The notes: generated by a model from the letters alone, not told the origin. DNA of 64,000 nt from JAGVPT01 sp963843065 (GCA_963843065.1 CAWJKX010000130.1:1-64000), one strand, 5' to 3'; positions 10,107 through 20,154 are shown, counted from the first letter of the stretch. Numbers and translations are program-made.

Positions 10107-10979
10107 TTGATATTCATTTATCGCCTTTCCAATCTTGCGAAACGAATCCTTTTAACAAATCTCACCCTTTTTCTTCCGGTGCTCCTCTTTGCACAAAGCG
10201 GAAAAGTATTCGACAATCTGTCTATAACAAGCAAGATCCTTAATGGCGAACGTAAGTATGCGGTATACCTCCCTCCCGATTATGAGACTTCTCAGAGAAG
10301 TTATCCGGTGTTGTATCTTTTGCATGGAGGTGGAGATGACCAAACCGGTTGGGTGCAATTTGGAGAAGTGTTGCACATCACCGATAAGGCAATAAACGAT
10401 GGGTCGGCGACATCGATGATTATCGTTATGCCGGATGCAAACACGGGACGCCGCGGATATACCAACGATATCAAAGGAACGTGGCAATACGAAGATTTCT
10501 TCTTCAATGAATTCATTCCGTATATTGAGAAGACGTACCGCATAAAAAGTGAAAAACGGTATCGCGCTGTTGCTGGCCTTTCTATGGGAGGGTACGGCAC
10601 TTTTCTCTATGCACTGCACCATCCTGAGATGTTCTCGTCGGCTTGTCCGCTCAGTGCGGGAACCGGTCCTTTGCAGCCGGGAGATACCAGAAAAAACCTG
10701 CCGGTGGTTTCTCCGAACCCCGCTGATACAACAATTGCAGACAGCCTTGTCGAAGCATACTATAAGCGCTACAGCGTCCTCTACCTCGTAAATAATATGC
10801 CGGAGGATCAGAAAAAATCCGTCCGCTGGTATATTGATTGCGGGGATGATGATTTTCTTTTCGAAGGAAATTCGTTGGTCCACATTGCGATGCGGAAAAA
10901 AGAGATCCCGCACGAATTCCGTACCCGCGACGGCGGACATAACTGGACGTACTGGCGTTCAGCGCTCCCCGAAGTTTAA
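10107..10979 (+). CDS. Secreted esterase of the putative-esterase (CE1-like) family
   Basis: Alpha/beta hydrolase likely to remove acetyl or feruloyl groups from polysaccharides. A strong GGAGG at 10095-10099 places the start on the TTG at 10107. A signal peptide runs to about LLFAQ. The oxyanion motif LLHGGG, nucleophile elbow GLSMGG (Ser near residue 160), acidic residue in DCGDDDFL and final His in DGGHNW make a complete triad. 290 residues, intact. It follows the lactonase gene by about 50 bases. A second member of the family is at 24453-25322. Confidence 0.88.
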   Translation: MIFIYRLSNLAKRILLTNLTLFLPVLLFAQSGKVFDNLSITSKILNGERKYAVYLPPDYETSQRSYPVLYLLHGGGDDQTGWVQFGEVLHITDKAINDGSATSMIIVMPDANTGRRGYTNDIKGTWQYEDFFFNEFIPYIEKTYRIKSEKRYRAVAGLSMGGYGTFLYALHHPEMFSSACPLSAGTGPLQPGDTRKNLPVVSPNPADTTIADSLVEAYYKRYSVLYLVNNMPEDQKKSVRWYIDCGDDDFLFEGNSLVHIAMRKKEIPHEFRTRDGGHNWTYWRSALPEV

Positions 10980-11086
10980 CGATTTGTCTCCGATGCGTTC
11001 CATCAGTATTGATCCGAAACGGGGTACAACCGATTATAACACCCGGGAAAAGCTTGGGACCACTTTTTAATGCGTGCAAACATCAA

Positions 11087-11113
11087 CGCCCGACTCAACT
11101 TCCGAATCGGGCG
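11087..11113. terminator. Hairpin between convergent genes
   Basis: Perfect 7-bp stem CGCCCGA / TCGGGCG with a 13-base loop, placed between the convergent ends of the esterase (10979) and the propeller gene (11143). There is no strong T run on either side, so termination is suggested mainly by position. Confidence 0.4.
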
Positions 11114-11142
11114 GTCAAGATTGTTCCTTCCAATAATCGTCC

Positions 11143-12817
11143 TTATTTCATAAGCATCATTTTCTTAACGTCATGAAAATTCCCGGCGCTCAACTCGTAG
11201 AAGTAAACGCCGCTTGAAAAGTTTGCCCCATCCCATCGTATCGAGTGACTCCCAGCAGCCTGTTCTCCGTTCACCAGGCGGGAAACTTCCCTCCCGAGTT
11301 CATCGGTACACCTTCACCGTCACAAAACTGTTTACTGCTAACTGATAACTGATTACCGTCGCAGGGTTGAACGGATTCGGATAGTTTTGCGCGAGCAAAT
11401 ACGATACCGGCAGATTTTGTTTTTCTTTCACATTTGTTGCAGTGCCGGTCGGCAAAATAATCTGCCACAATTTCGGCGAGTTGTTGCTGCTCTGTAACCC
11501 GGATTCCACCACATAGAGAGTATCCCCGACCATCTCAATGCCGAGCGGAGAATTAAACCCGGTGACCAGCTTTGTGACACGGGCGGTATAATTGCCGTCT
11601 GACTTGGTCAGAGCGATTTCCATGAGATTTTGACTCGTGTCGCCGATTGCCGTAATGAGAGAGCTGTTCGAAAAGCTGATGACAAATGCACCCCCTTTCA
11701 AATCTCCTGCGAGAATTGAATCCCGGTCGAAGACGATGCCGTCTATTGAAAGGTGCGGGGTAAATGATGTTACCGTAATGCCGAGCTGGCTGGCATCTTT
11801 CACATCCCCGGTAGTCGTATCGCGGAATTTGTCGGCGTCCGGACCGATGCTGGGAATCGGTTCCGTAAAGGTTATGCTGTCCGGCCTGGCGGGGTAGGTC
11901 GAATCTTCGCTATAGGTGGCATAAAGATCGCCGCCTCCCCACGCATACTGGCTCAGAAGAGGATCGGTATGCGGGTTGTATGGCGTATATTGTTGCGGGG
12001 TGTTATCGCCGCCGATACGCCATGGAAATCCATAGTGATGGCCTTCCTGTAACCAATTCAATTCCTCAGGATCGTCGCGATCGTCGGAATTTTCCGGTCC
12101 GATCAGGTCTCCGTTTCCTGCGTACGCAAAGTCGAAGGTATTGCGGATTCCCTCTGCAAAAAGATACCCATTCGACCTGAGCCACTCCCGGTCATCCTGC
12201 AGTACAATATCATGCCCGCTCGTCGGCAGTTTCCAAATACATGAGGTGAGACCCGCTTCCCGGTACCCGTCATGCATTTCGCCGTGGTCAGTGGCGGCAC
12301 CGCTATTGACGTAGAGAGAATCTCCGGTAGGATTGAGAATTACAGCACTCACTCTATGATTATAAATATTGCCATATCGGTACCCGACCGTCCGTGCGAT
12401 CACACTCCATGTTCGATTTTCGCTGCCTGCTGAATCCGGAACTCCTTTAACAACGAGTGCCGTGCCAATAACTCCGGTCGAATCATTTCCCGTTAAATAC
12501 ATTGTGCCGTCGGGGCCGAACGTGATCCCCAAGGGTGCATTCACGCTATCAATGGATGGTTGATAAACCGTCGTAAAAGTGACAGAGCCTCCAACTCCAA
12601 AATTGACTCGTTGGATCAGGCCGTTGTTCTGGACAATATAAAGCCGTTTCGAGACCGGGTCGCGTTTTATTCGGACCGTATTGTTGCCGACAACCCCTAA
12701 TTGCTTTATCGTGATATCCGACCGTCGCGACTTCGGCTGGGCATGTAAAGAAACAAAGAGAAAAGAAAAGAGTATCGGTACAAGGTATATGAATCTCTTG
12801 AAGAGAGGTGAATACAT
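11143..12817 (-). CDS. Glucose/sorbosone dehydrogenase-like beta-propeller with T9SS domain (frameshifted)
   Basis: Resembles the glucose/sorbosone dehydrogenase (PQQ-dependent sugar oxidase) propeller: residues reading NHRVSAVILNPTGDSLYVNSG and GIRNTFDFAY...GDLIGPEN match the family layout. The ATG at 12817 has GGAG eight bases upstream and gives MYSPLFKRF, a good signal peptide ending at SLHAQ; an ATG at 12835 is the alternative. One extra base near 11305-11310 truncates the frame. The shifted frame continues DELGREVSRLVNGEQAAG...FSSGVYFYEL and ends at 11143, completing a T9SS type A domain. About 557 residues. PQQ binding itself cannot be confirmed. Confidence 0.8.
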
Positions 12818-13066
12818 GGCAACGTCTCCATCCATTGTGAAATAACCGTGAATTATTAATCAGTCGCCGACCTTCAACCGCGGGATTCACCTCCACATCG
12901 ACCGGGAGACGTGCTTGCTTTAAGCCATGAATTGGCAAATTACATCTGTGTGAAACATCTTGCTGCGGGCGGCATTCCCTACATGAAAACCACTTTATTC
13001 TTAACAATATATGGGGGTTGTTCGTTCGATATATCGTATTCACGCGGTGCCCATTTTAATTTCTAT

Positions 13067-13095
13067 GTGTCCAAAATTATGTTATATTTGGACAC
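13067..13095. promoter_or_regulatory. Perfect inverted repeat upstream of the DUF4062 regulator gene
   Basis: Nine-base arms GTGTCCAAA and TTTGGACAC are separated by 11 AT-rich bases, 110 bp upstream of the ATG at 13205. The encoded protein has a C-terminal winged helix, so this is a candidate autoregulatory operator. The rest of the divergent gap 12818-13204 shows no other clear feature. Confidence 0.45.
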
Positions 13096-13204
13096 GACCG
13101 AACAACGCGTCCATAACGTGGATTTGGCTGCAACCGACTGGACGACCAATGACAGTGCCAAAGGGATCGTTAACGAGAATCTTACGGGGAGAAGAATAAC
13201 GGGC

Positions 13205-14896
13205 ATGCCGCGACGACTTATTTTTGTCTCAAGTGTTCAAAAAGAACTCCAGCAAGAGCGCTATGAAATAAGAGATTATGTCCATGGCGATCCGCTGTTG
13301 AACAAACACTTTACTGTTTTTTTGTTCGAGGATTTGCCCCCCAAAGATCGGAGACCTGATGAGGTTTACCTCGACATGGTTCAGAAAAGCGATATCTATG
13401 TCGGATTGTTCGGAAGCAAATACGGGAAACCGAATGACGACGGATTTTCTCCGGTAGAACAAGAATATCTTTGTGCACGCGAACATGCAAAGCATCGTAT
13501 AGTCCTAATAAAAGAAATAGATGCTTCCGCGCGGGACTCGCGTATGAATGCCTTGATACTCAAAGCGCAAAATGAAGTCGTTCGCAATGAGTTTTCGAAT
13601 ATTACAAAGCTGATTGAATCAATCTATGCCGGGCTGGTAAATTATTTGGAAGAACACCATATCATCACCACCGATCCGTTCGACGCTGCATTGAACACGG
13701 AGGCGGTCATGGACGATATCGCCCCCGAAAAGATCTCTTGGTTTTTAAAGAAAGCGCGCGAAGAACGTAATTATGCTCTTTCAGAAAACACTCCGCCGGC
13801 GGATGCACTTCGCCATCTCGATCTCATTCATGACGGCCATTTGAGGAACAGTGCGTTGCTACTGTTTGCAAAGCAGTCGCATAAGTTTTTTATTCAAGCA
13901 GAAACCAAATGCCTGCATTTTCATGGCACAACGATTGCAAAACCAATTCCGTCGTATCAGATTTATAATGGAACCGTGTTTGATCAGGTTGACGCAGCAG
14001 TCGATTTCGTTCTTTCGAAGCTCAATCGCTCTGTCACGCCCCAAACGAATTCCCCGGCAAGCGTTGTGGAGTACGAAATTCCGTATATGGCAATTCGTGA
14101 AGCGATCGTGAATGCTGTCGCCCACCGCGACTATACTCCCAATGCCGCTGTACAGGTAATGGTCTTTGCAGATCGTGTTGAGATATGGAATCCCGGTTCA
14201 TTGCCGGCCGGATTAGTCCCTGAGTCTCTTCGCTCGGCTCATTCTTCCATTCCTAGAAATCTCCATCTGGCAGAGCCCCTGTTTCTGACACATTATATCG
14301 AGAAGGCAGGCACTGGTACGCTGGATATGATTGCTCTCTGCACAAAAGCAGAATTGCCGGAACCCGATTTCAAACAAGTGGGTAGCCAGTTTGTTGTAAC
14401 ACTCTGGCGCGACTGGCTGACAAATAAAGTTCTCGATTCATTCCACATGAATGATCGACAAAGAAATCTTATTGCATCTCTTAGAACGAAAAATCGAGTT
14501 TCTAACACAGAATACCAGGAATTGTTTGGCGTTGCAAAAAGAACAGCGCATCGGGATCTCGACTATTTAGTGAAGCAGCGAGTTCTTAAAAGAACCGGAC
14601 GTACAGGGAAAGGAACATTTTACAGTTTGAATGGAGGGGCCACAAAGGTGCCAAAGGGGTCATCATCAAAACTGTTGGAAAAGAGCAGCGGGATTTCTAA
14701 AGGGGCCATAAAGGGGCCAAAGGGGCCATCGAAAAAGACACTAGGAAATGGGACACTTATGGGACATTCAAAAAGGCCAAAAACCAAAGGGGTCATAAAG
14801 GGGTCAAAGGGGACATCGCGCCATGATTCGACGAAGCCTTCCAAATCCCGTAAGCTTAAGCCGACAGTGCGAAAGGCAAAGAAGAAGAATAAATGA
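13205..14896 (+). CDS. DUF4062 / ATP-binding (HATPase_c_4-like) / winged-HTH protein with repetitive basic tail
   Basis: 563-residue cytoplasmic protein. Residues about 2-95 (RLIFVSSVQKELQQERYEIRDYV ... SDIYVGLFGSKYG) match DUF4062, a Rossmann-like domain often placed at the N-terminus of signalling or defence proteins. Residues about 180-410 match the ATP-binding half of RecG-related transcriptional regulators, with the N-box EAIVNAVAHRDY near 298 and GTGTLDMI. Residues about 415-475 form a DeoR-like winged helix. The tail from about 477 is Lys/Gly/Pro/Ser rich with repeated KGPKG-type units. The ATG at 13205 follows a GGGGAG site and gives the expected DUF4062 start. Intact and unrelated to the neighbouring sugar genes, so likely accessory. 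Confidence 0.75.
   Translation: MPRRLIFVSSVQKELQQERYEIRDYVHGDPLLNKHFTVFLFEDLPPKDRRPDEVYLDMVQKSDIYVGLFGSKYGKPNDDGFSPVEQEYLCAREHAKHRIVLIKEIDASARDSRMNALILKAQNEVVRNEFSNITKLIESIYAGLVNYLEEHHIITTDPFDAALNTEAVMDDIAPEKISWFLKKAREERNYALSENTPPADALRHLDLIHDGHLRNSALLLFAKQSHKFFIQAETKCLHFHGTTIAKPIPSYQIYNGTVFDQVDAAVDFVLSKLNRSVTPQTNSPASVVEYEIPYMAIREAIVNAVAHRDYTPNAAVQVMVFADRVEIWNPGSLPAGLVPESLRSAHSSIPRNLHLAEPLFLTHYIEKAGTGTLDMIALCTKAELPEPDFKQVGSQFVVTLWRDWLTNKVLDSFHMNDRQRNLIASLRTKNRVSNTEYQELFGVAKRTAHRDLDYLVKQRVLKRTGRTGKGTFYSLNGGATKVPKGSSSKLLEKSSGISKGAIKGPKGPSKKTLGNGTLMGHSKRPKTKGVIKGSKGTSRHDSTKPSKSRKLKPTVRKAKKKNK
14636..14818 (+). repeat. Degenerate direct repeats coding the tail of the DUF4062 protein
   Basis: Three related units beginning at about 14636, 14702 and 14789 share the pattern GGGGYCATAAAGGGG followed by YCAAAGGGG, spaced 66 and 87 bases apart, both multiples of three. 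They encode GATKVPKGSS, GAIKGPKGPS and GVIKGSKGTS. Confidence 0.7.
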
Positions 14897-15130
14897 AGCA
14901 AAGTCTAAGGGCTCGTAAATAATTTCTCATGATGAACTTGAAAACATAATCTAGGTATACACAATCCAAAGAAAAGTGGTTTGCAAAGGCCGTGATGCAA
15001 AAAAAATCAATGAATCATTAAAACGCAAAATCCTCGTTTTGTGTGCTAACAACATCTTCATTCTTTGAAATACGCCGCTTGACAAAAATCCTCAATAATC
15101 TCATCCGGCCCATTTCTTCCTTCTTATCTC

Positions 15131-16207
15131 TTACTTCTTCGAGTTATTGCTATGGTTAAGTTCGTTATACGCCACTTCCATCATAATAAAAAACGCCTGC
15201 CCTTCGGTAGCAGTTCCAGGGTGGTCGAATTCCGGAGATCCGCAGACTCCTTGCACCATCCCAAGATCATCGACCTTTGAATGCGCCGCGAGCCGCATTG
15301 TGTCAGCTTTTTGTCTATAACTTTTATCTATCCATCCTCCTCGTATTCCGCGATAGATAGAATATGCCATCATTTGCGCGAGGTTCGTCTCGACAAATGA
15401 ATGTGGGTCGTCAACGATATTATGAAAAAGTCCGTCTTCCCGCATGTGCGCCAGGCATCCGTCGATGATGTCTTTCACATACCCGATCAGTTTTTTCTTC
15501 TCGGCCTGCATGGAATCGGGGAGAGCGCGGATAACTCTGGTGATACCCGCTGCCGACCATCCGTTGCCAACACCCCAGCAGTCCTTTCGTACAAAAGCCT
15601 GCTTCTCACAATCCCACATGTGCGATAAGAGTTTCTTATCAGGGTTCCAGAGAAAGCCTCTCGCCCCGTCTATTTGTTTAATCGCTTCGTCATATTTACC
15701 GGCCGCCGCAAGGAACGGAGGGAGCATATACATAATATCGCTCCAGACCTGAGGTATGTTCGTGAAATGATAAATGATGCCGTCCTTCGTTCGGGGAGCC
15801 TTGTTCAAAATATAATCTACCAATTTGTCGAAACCATTCATGAGAGTTTGGTCTCCGGTTTTTTTTGCGGCCCACAACACGGCTTCGCCCGGACAGCATG
15901 CATCGCTCAACGCAAATTCCTCTCCCAGCATTGCAAGCCGTCCGTCCTGCGACTGACGAAGAACAGCGTCTTTGGCCATTAGTATCACGAGTTGATCCTC
16001 TCCCATCTCCAGCATTGCCTGCATTGCAACTCCTTGTTCCCACGTCGCTCGCTGAAGAGAGAGCATTGCGAGTTTGACTTTTTCTACAATCGGGTCATTT
16101 CCGGAGGGCAATGGGGAATGGTTAGCGTCGTTCTGCGCGAGAGATGTAGAATAACTCAAGGTCAATGCTGCGGCAGGGAGGCTGAGAAGAAAATTTCGCC
16201 GTTCCAT
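15131..16207 (-). CDS. GH88/GH105 unsaturated glycuronyl hydrolase-like exported protein
   Basis: Matches the (alpha/alpha)6-barrel of YteR-type unsaturated rhamnogalacturonyl hydrolases (GH105) and related GH88, which remove the unsaturated sugar left by pectin lyases. The start at 16207 yields MERRNFLLSLPAAALTLSYS, an export signal; an upstream ATG at 16243 would add an improbable leader. Family-like segments include LSDACCPGEAVLWAAK, NIPQVWSDIMYMLPPFLA, CWGVGNGWSAAGITRV and DPHSFVETNLAQMMAYSIYRG. About 358 residues, intact. With the GH28 at 33308 it supports some pectin use. The 14897-15130 gap before it (convergent with the DUF4062 gene) shows nothing clear. Confidence 0.8.
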   Translation of the reverse strand: MERRNFLLSLPAAALTLSYSTSLAQNDANHSPLPSGNDPIVEKVKLAMLSLQRATWEQGVAMQAMLEMGEDQLVILMAKDAVLRQSQDGRLAMLGEEFALSDACCPGEAVLWAAKKTGDQTLMNGFDKLVDYILNKAPRTKDGIIYHFTNIPQVWSDIMYMLPPFLAAAGKYDEAIKQIDGARGFLWNPDKKLLSHMWDCEKQAFVRKDCWGVGNGWSAAGITRVIRALPDSMQAEKKKLIGYVKDIIDGCLAHMREDGLFHNIVDDPHSFVETNLAQMMAYSIYRGIRGGWIDKSYRQKADTMRLAAHSKVDDLGMVQGVCGSPEFDHPGTATEGQAFFIMMEVAYNELNHSNNSKK

Positions 16208-16289
16208 AATTTCATATCCTATTAAAGAAGTACAACAATACAAGTCTTTGGGAAGCGGTGCGCCGAGGTATACAAGGGAAAATCTGACC

Positions 16290-16451
16290 AGAAGCTATTT
16301 CAAAAAAAGTTGAGTCATCCTTCGATGCGTTCTCCCGCTCTTCGAGCGGGATCACTTACTCAGGATGAGCGTGCTTTTCTTAAGCTTAAAATGAAGAAAG
16401 TTGTTCACCCTGAGCAAGTGGCGCGGTGTTATCGCGCCACGCGTCGAAGGG
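16290..16451. repeat. Dispersed palindromic element R1, copy b
   Basis: The left terminal repeat is AGAAGCTATTTCAAAAAAAG. The core has TCATCCTTCGATGCG, CTTACTCAGGATGAG, GTTCACCCTGAGCAAG, a hairpin TGGCGCG...CGCGCCA, and CGTCGAAGGG. It fills most of the gap between the GH88/105 start and the end of the GH94 gene. The right terminal repeat is not recognisable. Confidence 0.65.
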
Positions 16452-16485
16452 CAATCATCGGGGCATTTCTGCCGCCATATCCACG

Positions 16486-18877
16486 TTACATAACAACCAC
16501 CACTTCGTTTTTCTCTCTCATCATCTCGAATGGAATGAGGTTCCCCTTGATCTCTTCGCCATTGATCGTAATTTTCTTCACGCCTTTTTGATTGCTATCC
16601 TTATTCCTGATAACGATGGCGAAATCTTTCTTCCTGAATTTTCGTGAGATCCTGACTTCTTTCCAATCCGAAGGGAAGCACGGGTCGATCTTCAAACCCC
16701 GGTAGTCGGGCTGGATTCCGAGGATGTATTGGGTAGCAGTGTAATACGCCCACGAAGCGCTGCCGCTCAGCCAGGGAAGCCTCGACGCGCCATACCGCGG
16801 ACTGTACTTGCTGTTGGTGAATTGGCAATAGACGTACGGTTCGATCTGCCGAACTTCAGCCTTCGTATTATATGCCGAGGGCATGAACTTCCGATAATAC
16901 TCATACGCCTGGTTCCCTCTTCCGAGCATTGTTTCTGCGATGATCGCCCAGCCCTGCGTGTGGCAAAAGATCGAGCCGTTCTCTTTCATGCCCTTATTAA
17001 ACAACACCGCTTTGATCACCTTCGGGTCGGTTTTCTCGACCGGCGGATCGCAGATCATGAGTCCGTACTCCGTCGAAAGGCGCTTGTTCACAACATCCAT
17101 CAGCATTGTCCCCCGCTTTTCAGATAGATGGCCGCTGTAGACGGCCCATGGCTGCGGCTCAAGAAATATCGAGGCTTCATCATTTTCTTTCGAACCGAAC
17201 TTCAGACCGTCCGCCCTGAATGCGCGAAGATACCAATCACCATCCCAGGCGTATTTGTCGAGGTTCTCGTCCAGCTTTGCGAGATGATTTTTCGCCCAGC
17301 GGACTTCTTCGCCCTTGTTGAGCATAGTGCAGATCTCGATGTATTCCCGGAGAGCATACCGCAATTGAAACGCGACAAAAATTGTCTCGCCGTCGTGCCC
17401 AAGCTGTAAACAATCATTCCAGTCCGCTGAAAGGCCGCAGGGAAATCCATGCGGCCCCGAGCGGTCGAGATTGAATTGTATGGCACGCCGCAAATGACCT
17501 ACCACCGTATCTTCGCCTTTATCGGCATACGGGATTACTTTATCAAAGAACGTTACGTCGCCGGTTTCCTTTATGTAAGCAGGGATCGTATTGAAAAGCC
17601 ACATGCAATCATCGGAGCGGTACTCCTTTTCTGCGGGGAGCTTTTCGCTCCCCGGCTTGTGTGCAAACGGCTTTACGACGGGCATTGCCCCGCCGGTAGA
17701 AGCCTGGCCGGTGATCATGAGCTCGAGACGTTCCTTCACTTCGTCGGGGATGGTGTGAAGAACTCCTAGCATGTCCTGAACGGTATCACGATACCCAAGC
17801 CCATCCCGTTCTCCTGTGTACACGAGACTTGCGGCACGGGACCACGCGTACGTGATGAGACAATTGTACGGGTTCCACATATTCAGCATGCTGTTGAATT
17901 CCCGGTCGGGAGTCTCGGCGGTCATTCCACGCAATCTGGAGTGCCAGGTACTCCTTCAGCATCTTGAATTCTTCTCTCACTTTTTCGGGAGCGCCCAATT
18001 CCTGCACGGCTTTTTTCCCTTCAACGCCGGCCTTGCCGATGCCCATGAGAATGACCAATTCCTTCGATTCGCCCGGCTGCAGTTCGACGTCGACTTGCAA
18101 TGTCCCGCATCCGTTGTCGCCGACGGATTTTGAATTCCTGCAGCGCCCTTCTTCGACCACGATCGGGTTCGCGTACGTCCGGTACGGACCGAGAAAAACT
18201 TCCCTATCTGTATCGAACCCTTTGATGTCCGCTCCGGTCATGGCGAGAAAAGTGTGGCGCGCCTGGCCGTCGTCTTCAAAATGGTCGGGACGCTCGGGCA
18301 TGTAGACATTTGTCCCATGGTCGATAATGTTGCCGACGACATCCATCTTGGAGATGAACTGGGAATACTGAAGGTTGATCATATCCTGAAACAAGTTCCA
18401 ATTGTTCGCGTACTCGACGTACGTAAACAAGCTCAGCTCTCTTTTCTTCTTGTCGTTGTTGGTTACTTTGAGGAGCCAGCATTCATAAAGCCGTCCGAGC
18501 GGAACAAAAAAGAGAGTCTCGGTCTTGATCGATGAATAGTCGGAAGCGATCTTTGTGTATGCCGTCCCATGACGGCACTCCGATTTGTATTCCGTCAGCG
18601 GCTTTCCAACCGGCTGCCACGAAGTCGACCAAAAGTCTTTGCTCTGTTTGTCGTGAATGTAGACATAGCGTCCTGGTTGATCCATGGGAATAATGTTGAA
18701 GCGCAGCCGTGTGAAACGGCCCTGTGCGGCGGACTTATAGAAGCTGTACCCGCCTGCATTGTTGGTGATGATAGCCCCATATTCTGTGGAGCCCAAATAG
18801 TTGCTCCACGAACGGGGAGTATCGGGCCGCTCTACAACATACTCCTTGTTGAGATCGTCGAAATATCCGAATTGCAT
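16486..18877 (-). CDS. GH94 phosphorylase, first copy (frameshifted)
   Basis: Cytoplasmic inverting phosphorylase of family GH94, splitting a beta-linked disaccharide such as cellobiose into a sugar-1-phosphate and free sugar. The N-terminus MQFGYFDDLNKEYVVERPDTP and the catalytic Asp in SADWNDCLQ (about residue 485) are typical, as is the GLGYRDTVQDMLGV segment. A +1 break near 17936-17945 splits the frame between the N-terminal beta-sandwich region and the barrel. About 797 residues when joined, normal for the family, and no signal peptide. It shares its layout with the second GH94 at 40685 but differs widely in sequence, so the two may act on different disaccharides. Upstream in the same direction is GH130. 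Confidence 0.88.
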
Positions 18878-18948
18878 TGAAAAGTCCTCGGGAAAAATTC
18901 ATCCTACTGATTGATGGTAGACAGGTAACTATATTAGATTATGATATG

Positions 18949-18995
18949 CTTCGACGCTCCCGTTCCGTAACAGCGGAACGGGATTGCTCAGCATG
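18949..18995. repeat. Partial R1 element, copy c
   Basis: Short fragment on the opposite orientation: CTTCGACGCTCCCGTTCC, a hairpin with AGCGGAACGGG, then ATTGCTCAGCATGAGCG. It lies between the GH94 start and the GH130 stop. Confidence 0.55.
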
Positions 18996-19023
18996 AGCGT
19001 TCTTAGCTTGTGCGTAGCATTAG

Positions 19024-20022
19024 TTACTGGATCGGTTTACTCGGATGAGCTTTGATGAATGCGATGAGTTCATCCACTTGCGTGAAGGCAAGGGCGCAGT
19101 ATGTGTCCGCAGCACCATAGAAGATCGCCATTCTTCCGGTATCCGCATCCTGAAGCGTAGCGCACGGGAAGCAGACGTTTGCAACAAACCCTACCGTCTC
19201 ATACGGTGTTTCCGGCGTCAGAATATAATTCGCGCAGTCGGAAATGATCTTTGAGGGATCGTCGATATCCAGAAGCGCGGCACCGATGCTGTAGATAAAC
19301 CCGCTGCACGTTGTGCAGACGCCGTGATAAATCAGCAGCCAGCCTTCCGTTGTCTCGATAGGAACAGCGCCGGCACCGAGCTTGGTATTCTTCCACCAAT
19401 AATGAGTAGTCTTCATCACAAGGCGATGCTTTCCCCAATACGTGAGGTCGGGGCTCTGGCTCAGATAGATGTCGCCGAACGGCGTGTGCCCGTTGTCGCT
19501 CGGTCGGTTGAGCATCACGTAGTTGCCGTTGATCTTCCTCGGGAAGAGAACACCGTTGCGGTTGAAGGGGAGAAATGCGTTCTCGAGCTGAACAAATGTT
19601 TTGAAATCTTTTGTCTTGGCAATGCCGACAGTCGGACCGCTGGAATAGTTGCACCAGATAATATAGTACGTTCCATCTATTTCCAACAGCCGCGGATCGT
19701 ATCCGTACAGGATTGGCTTTGCCGGGGTGCCGTCCTCATTCTGGAACTTTATGATATCGTCCTTGACGTCCCAATGGAAACCGTCTTTGCTGTGCCCGAG
19801 ATGCAAATTCGGGTACCCGTTGTAGTGGTCCGCCCGGAAGACGCCGATGAACTCGCCTTTGTAGGGAATAATGGCGCTGTTGAAAACGCGGCTCGAATCT
19901 TTGATCGGTTTTCTGTCGATGACAGGATTTTTGTCGTATCTCCAGACGACATCGGTATATCCTTTTGGTTTGTCCTGCCATGGCATATTCGGCAATGCTT
20001 TGCCCACAATTGTTTTTTTCAT
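19024..20022 (-). CDS. GH130 beta-mannoside phosphorylase
   Basis: Five-bladed propeller enzyme of family GH130, which phosphorolyses beta-1,4-mannosyl-glucose or manno-oligosaccharides to mannose-1-phosphate. Key features are RVFNSAIIPYKGEFIGVFRADHYNG and the catalytic Asp in GYDPRLLEIDGTYYIIWCN (about residue 110). 332 residues, intact, no signal peptide. Together with the epimerase domain encoded at 27577-29919 it completes the known mannobiose to mannosyl-glucose to mannose-1-phosphate route. The subfamily, and so the choice between mannosylglucose and longer mannosides, cannot be settled by eye. Confidence 0.9.
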   Translation of the reverse strand: MKKTIVGKALPNMPWQDKPKGYTDVVWRYDKNPVIDRKPIKDSSRVFNSAIIPYKGEFIGVFRADHYNGYPNLHLGHSKDGFHWDVKDDIIKFQNEDGTPAKPILYGYDPRLLEIDGTYYIIWCNYSSGPTVGIAKTKDFKTFVQLENAFLPFNRNGVLFPRKINGNYVMLNRPSDNGHTPFGDIYLSQSPDLTYWGKHRLVMKTTHYWWKNTKLGAGAVPIETTEGWLLIYHGVCTTCSGFIYSIGAALLDIDDPSKIISDCANYILTPETPYETVGFVANVCFPCATLQDADTGRMAIFYGAADTYCALAFTQVDELIAFIKAHPSKPIQ

Positions 20023-20080
20023 GGTGAGATCCTATGGTGTTCGTAAGAAATTGAATTGGTTATGTAAATGTCATTTTGAA

Positions 20081-20151
20081 ATCCACGAAGCACACGAAGA
20101 GACACGAAGATGTATATATGGGTTCTTCGTGCCCTTCGTGAACTTTGTGGA
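20081..20151. repeat. CACGAAG-type palindromic repeat
   Basis: The left arm reads ATCCACGAAGCACACGAAG with a further GACACGAAG; the right arm reads CTTCGTGCCCTTCGTG ending in TTTGTGGAT. The arms are complementary over most of their length around a short AT-rich loop. It sits between the GPH transporter stop (20155) and the GH130 start (20022), both on the minus strand, where it could shape the mRNA. A degenerate relative is near 37945. Confidence 0.65.
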
Positions 20152-20154
20152 TAA

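Noticed and set aside
10152..10940. Long open frame on the minus strand opposite the esterase gene
   Set aside because: It lies fully antisense to a well-conserved esterase with a complete catalytic triad, and its own translation shows no domain or signal.
12911..13204. N-terminal extension of the DUF4062 protein from an upstream start
   Set aside because: It would run through the inverted repeat and AT-rich promoter region; the ATG at 13205 has a ribosome site and begins exactly where DUF4062 does.
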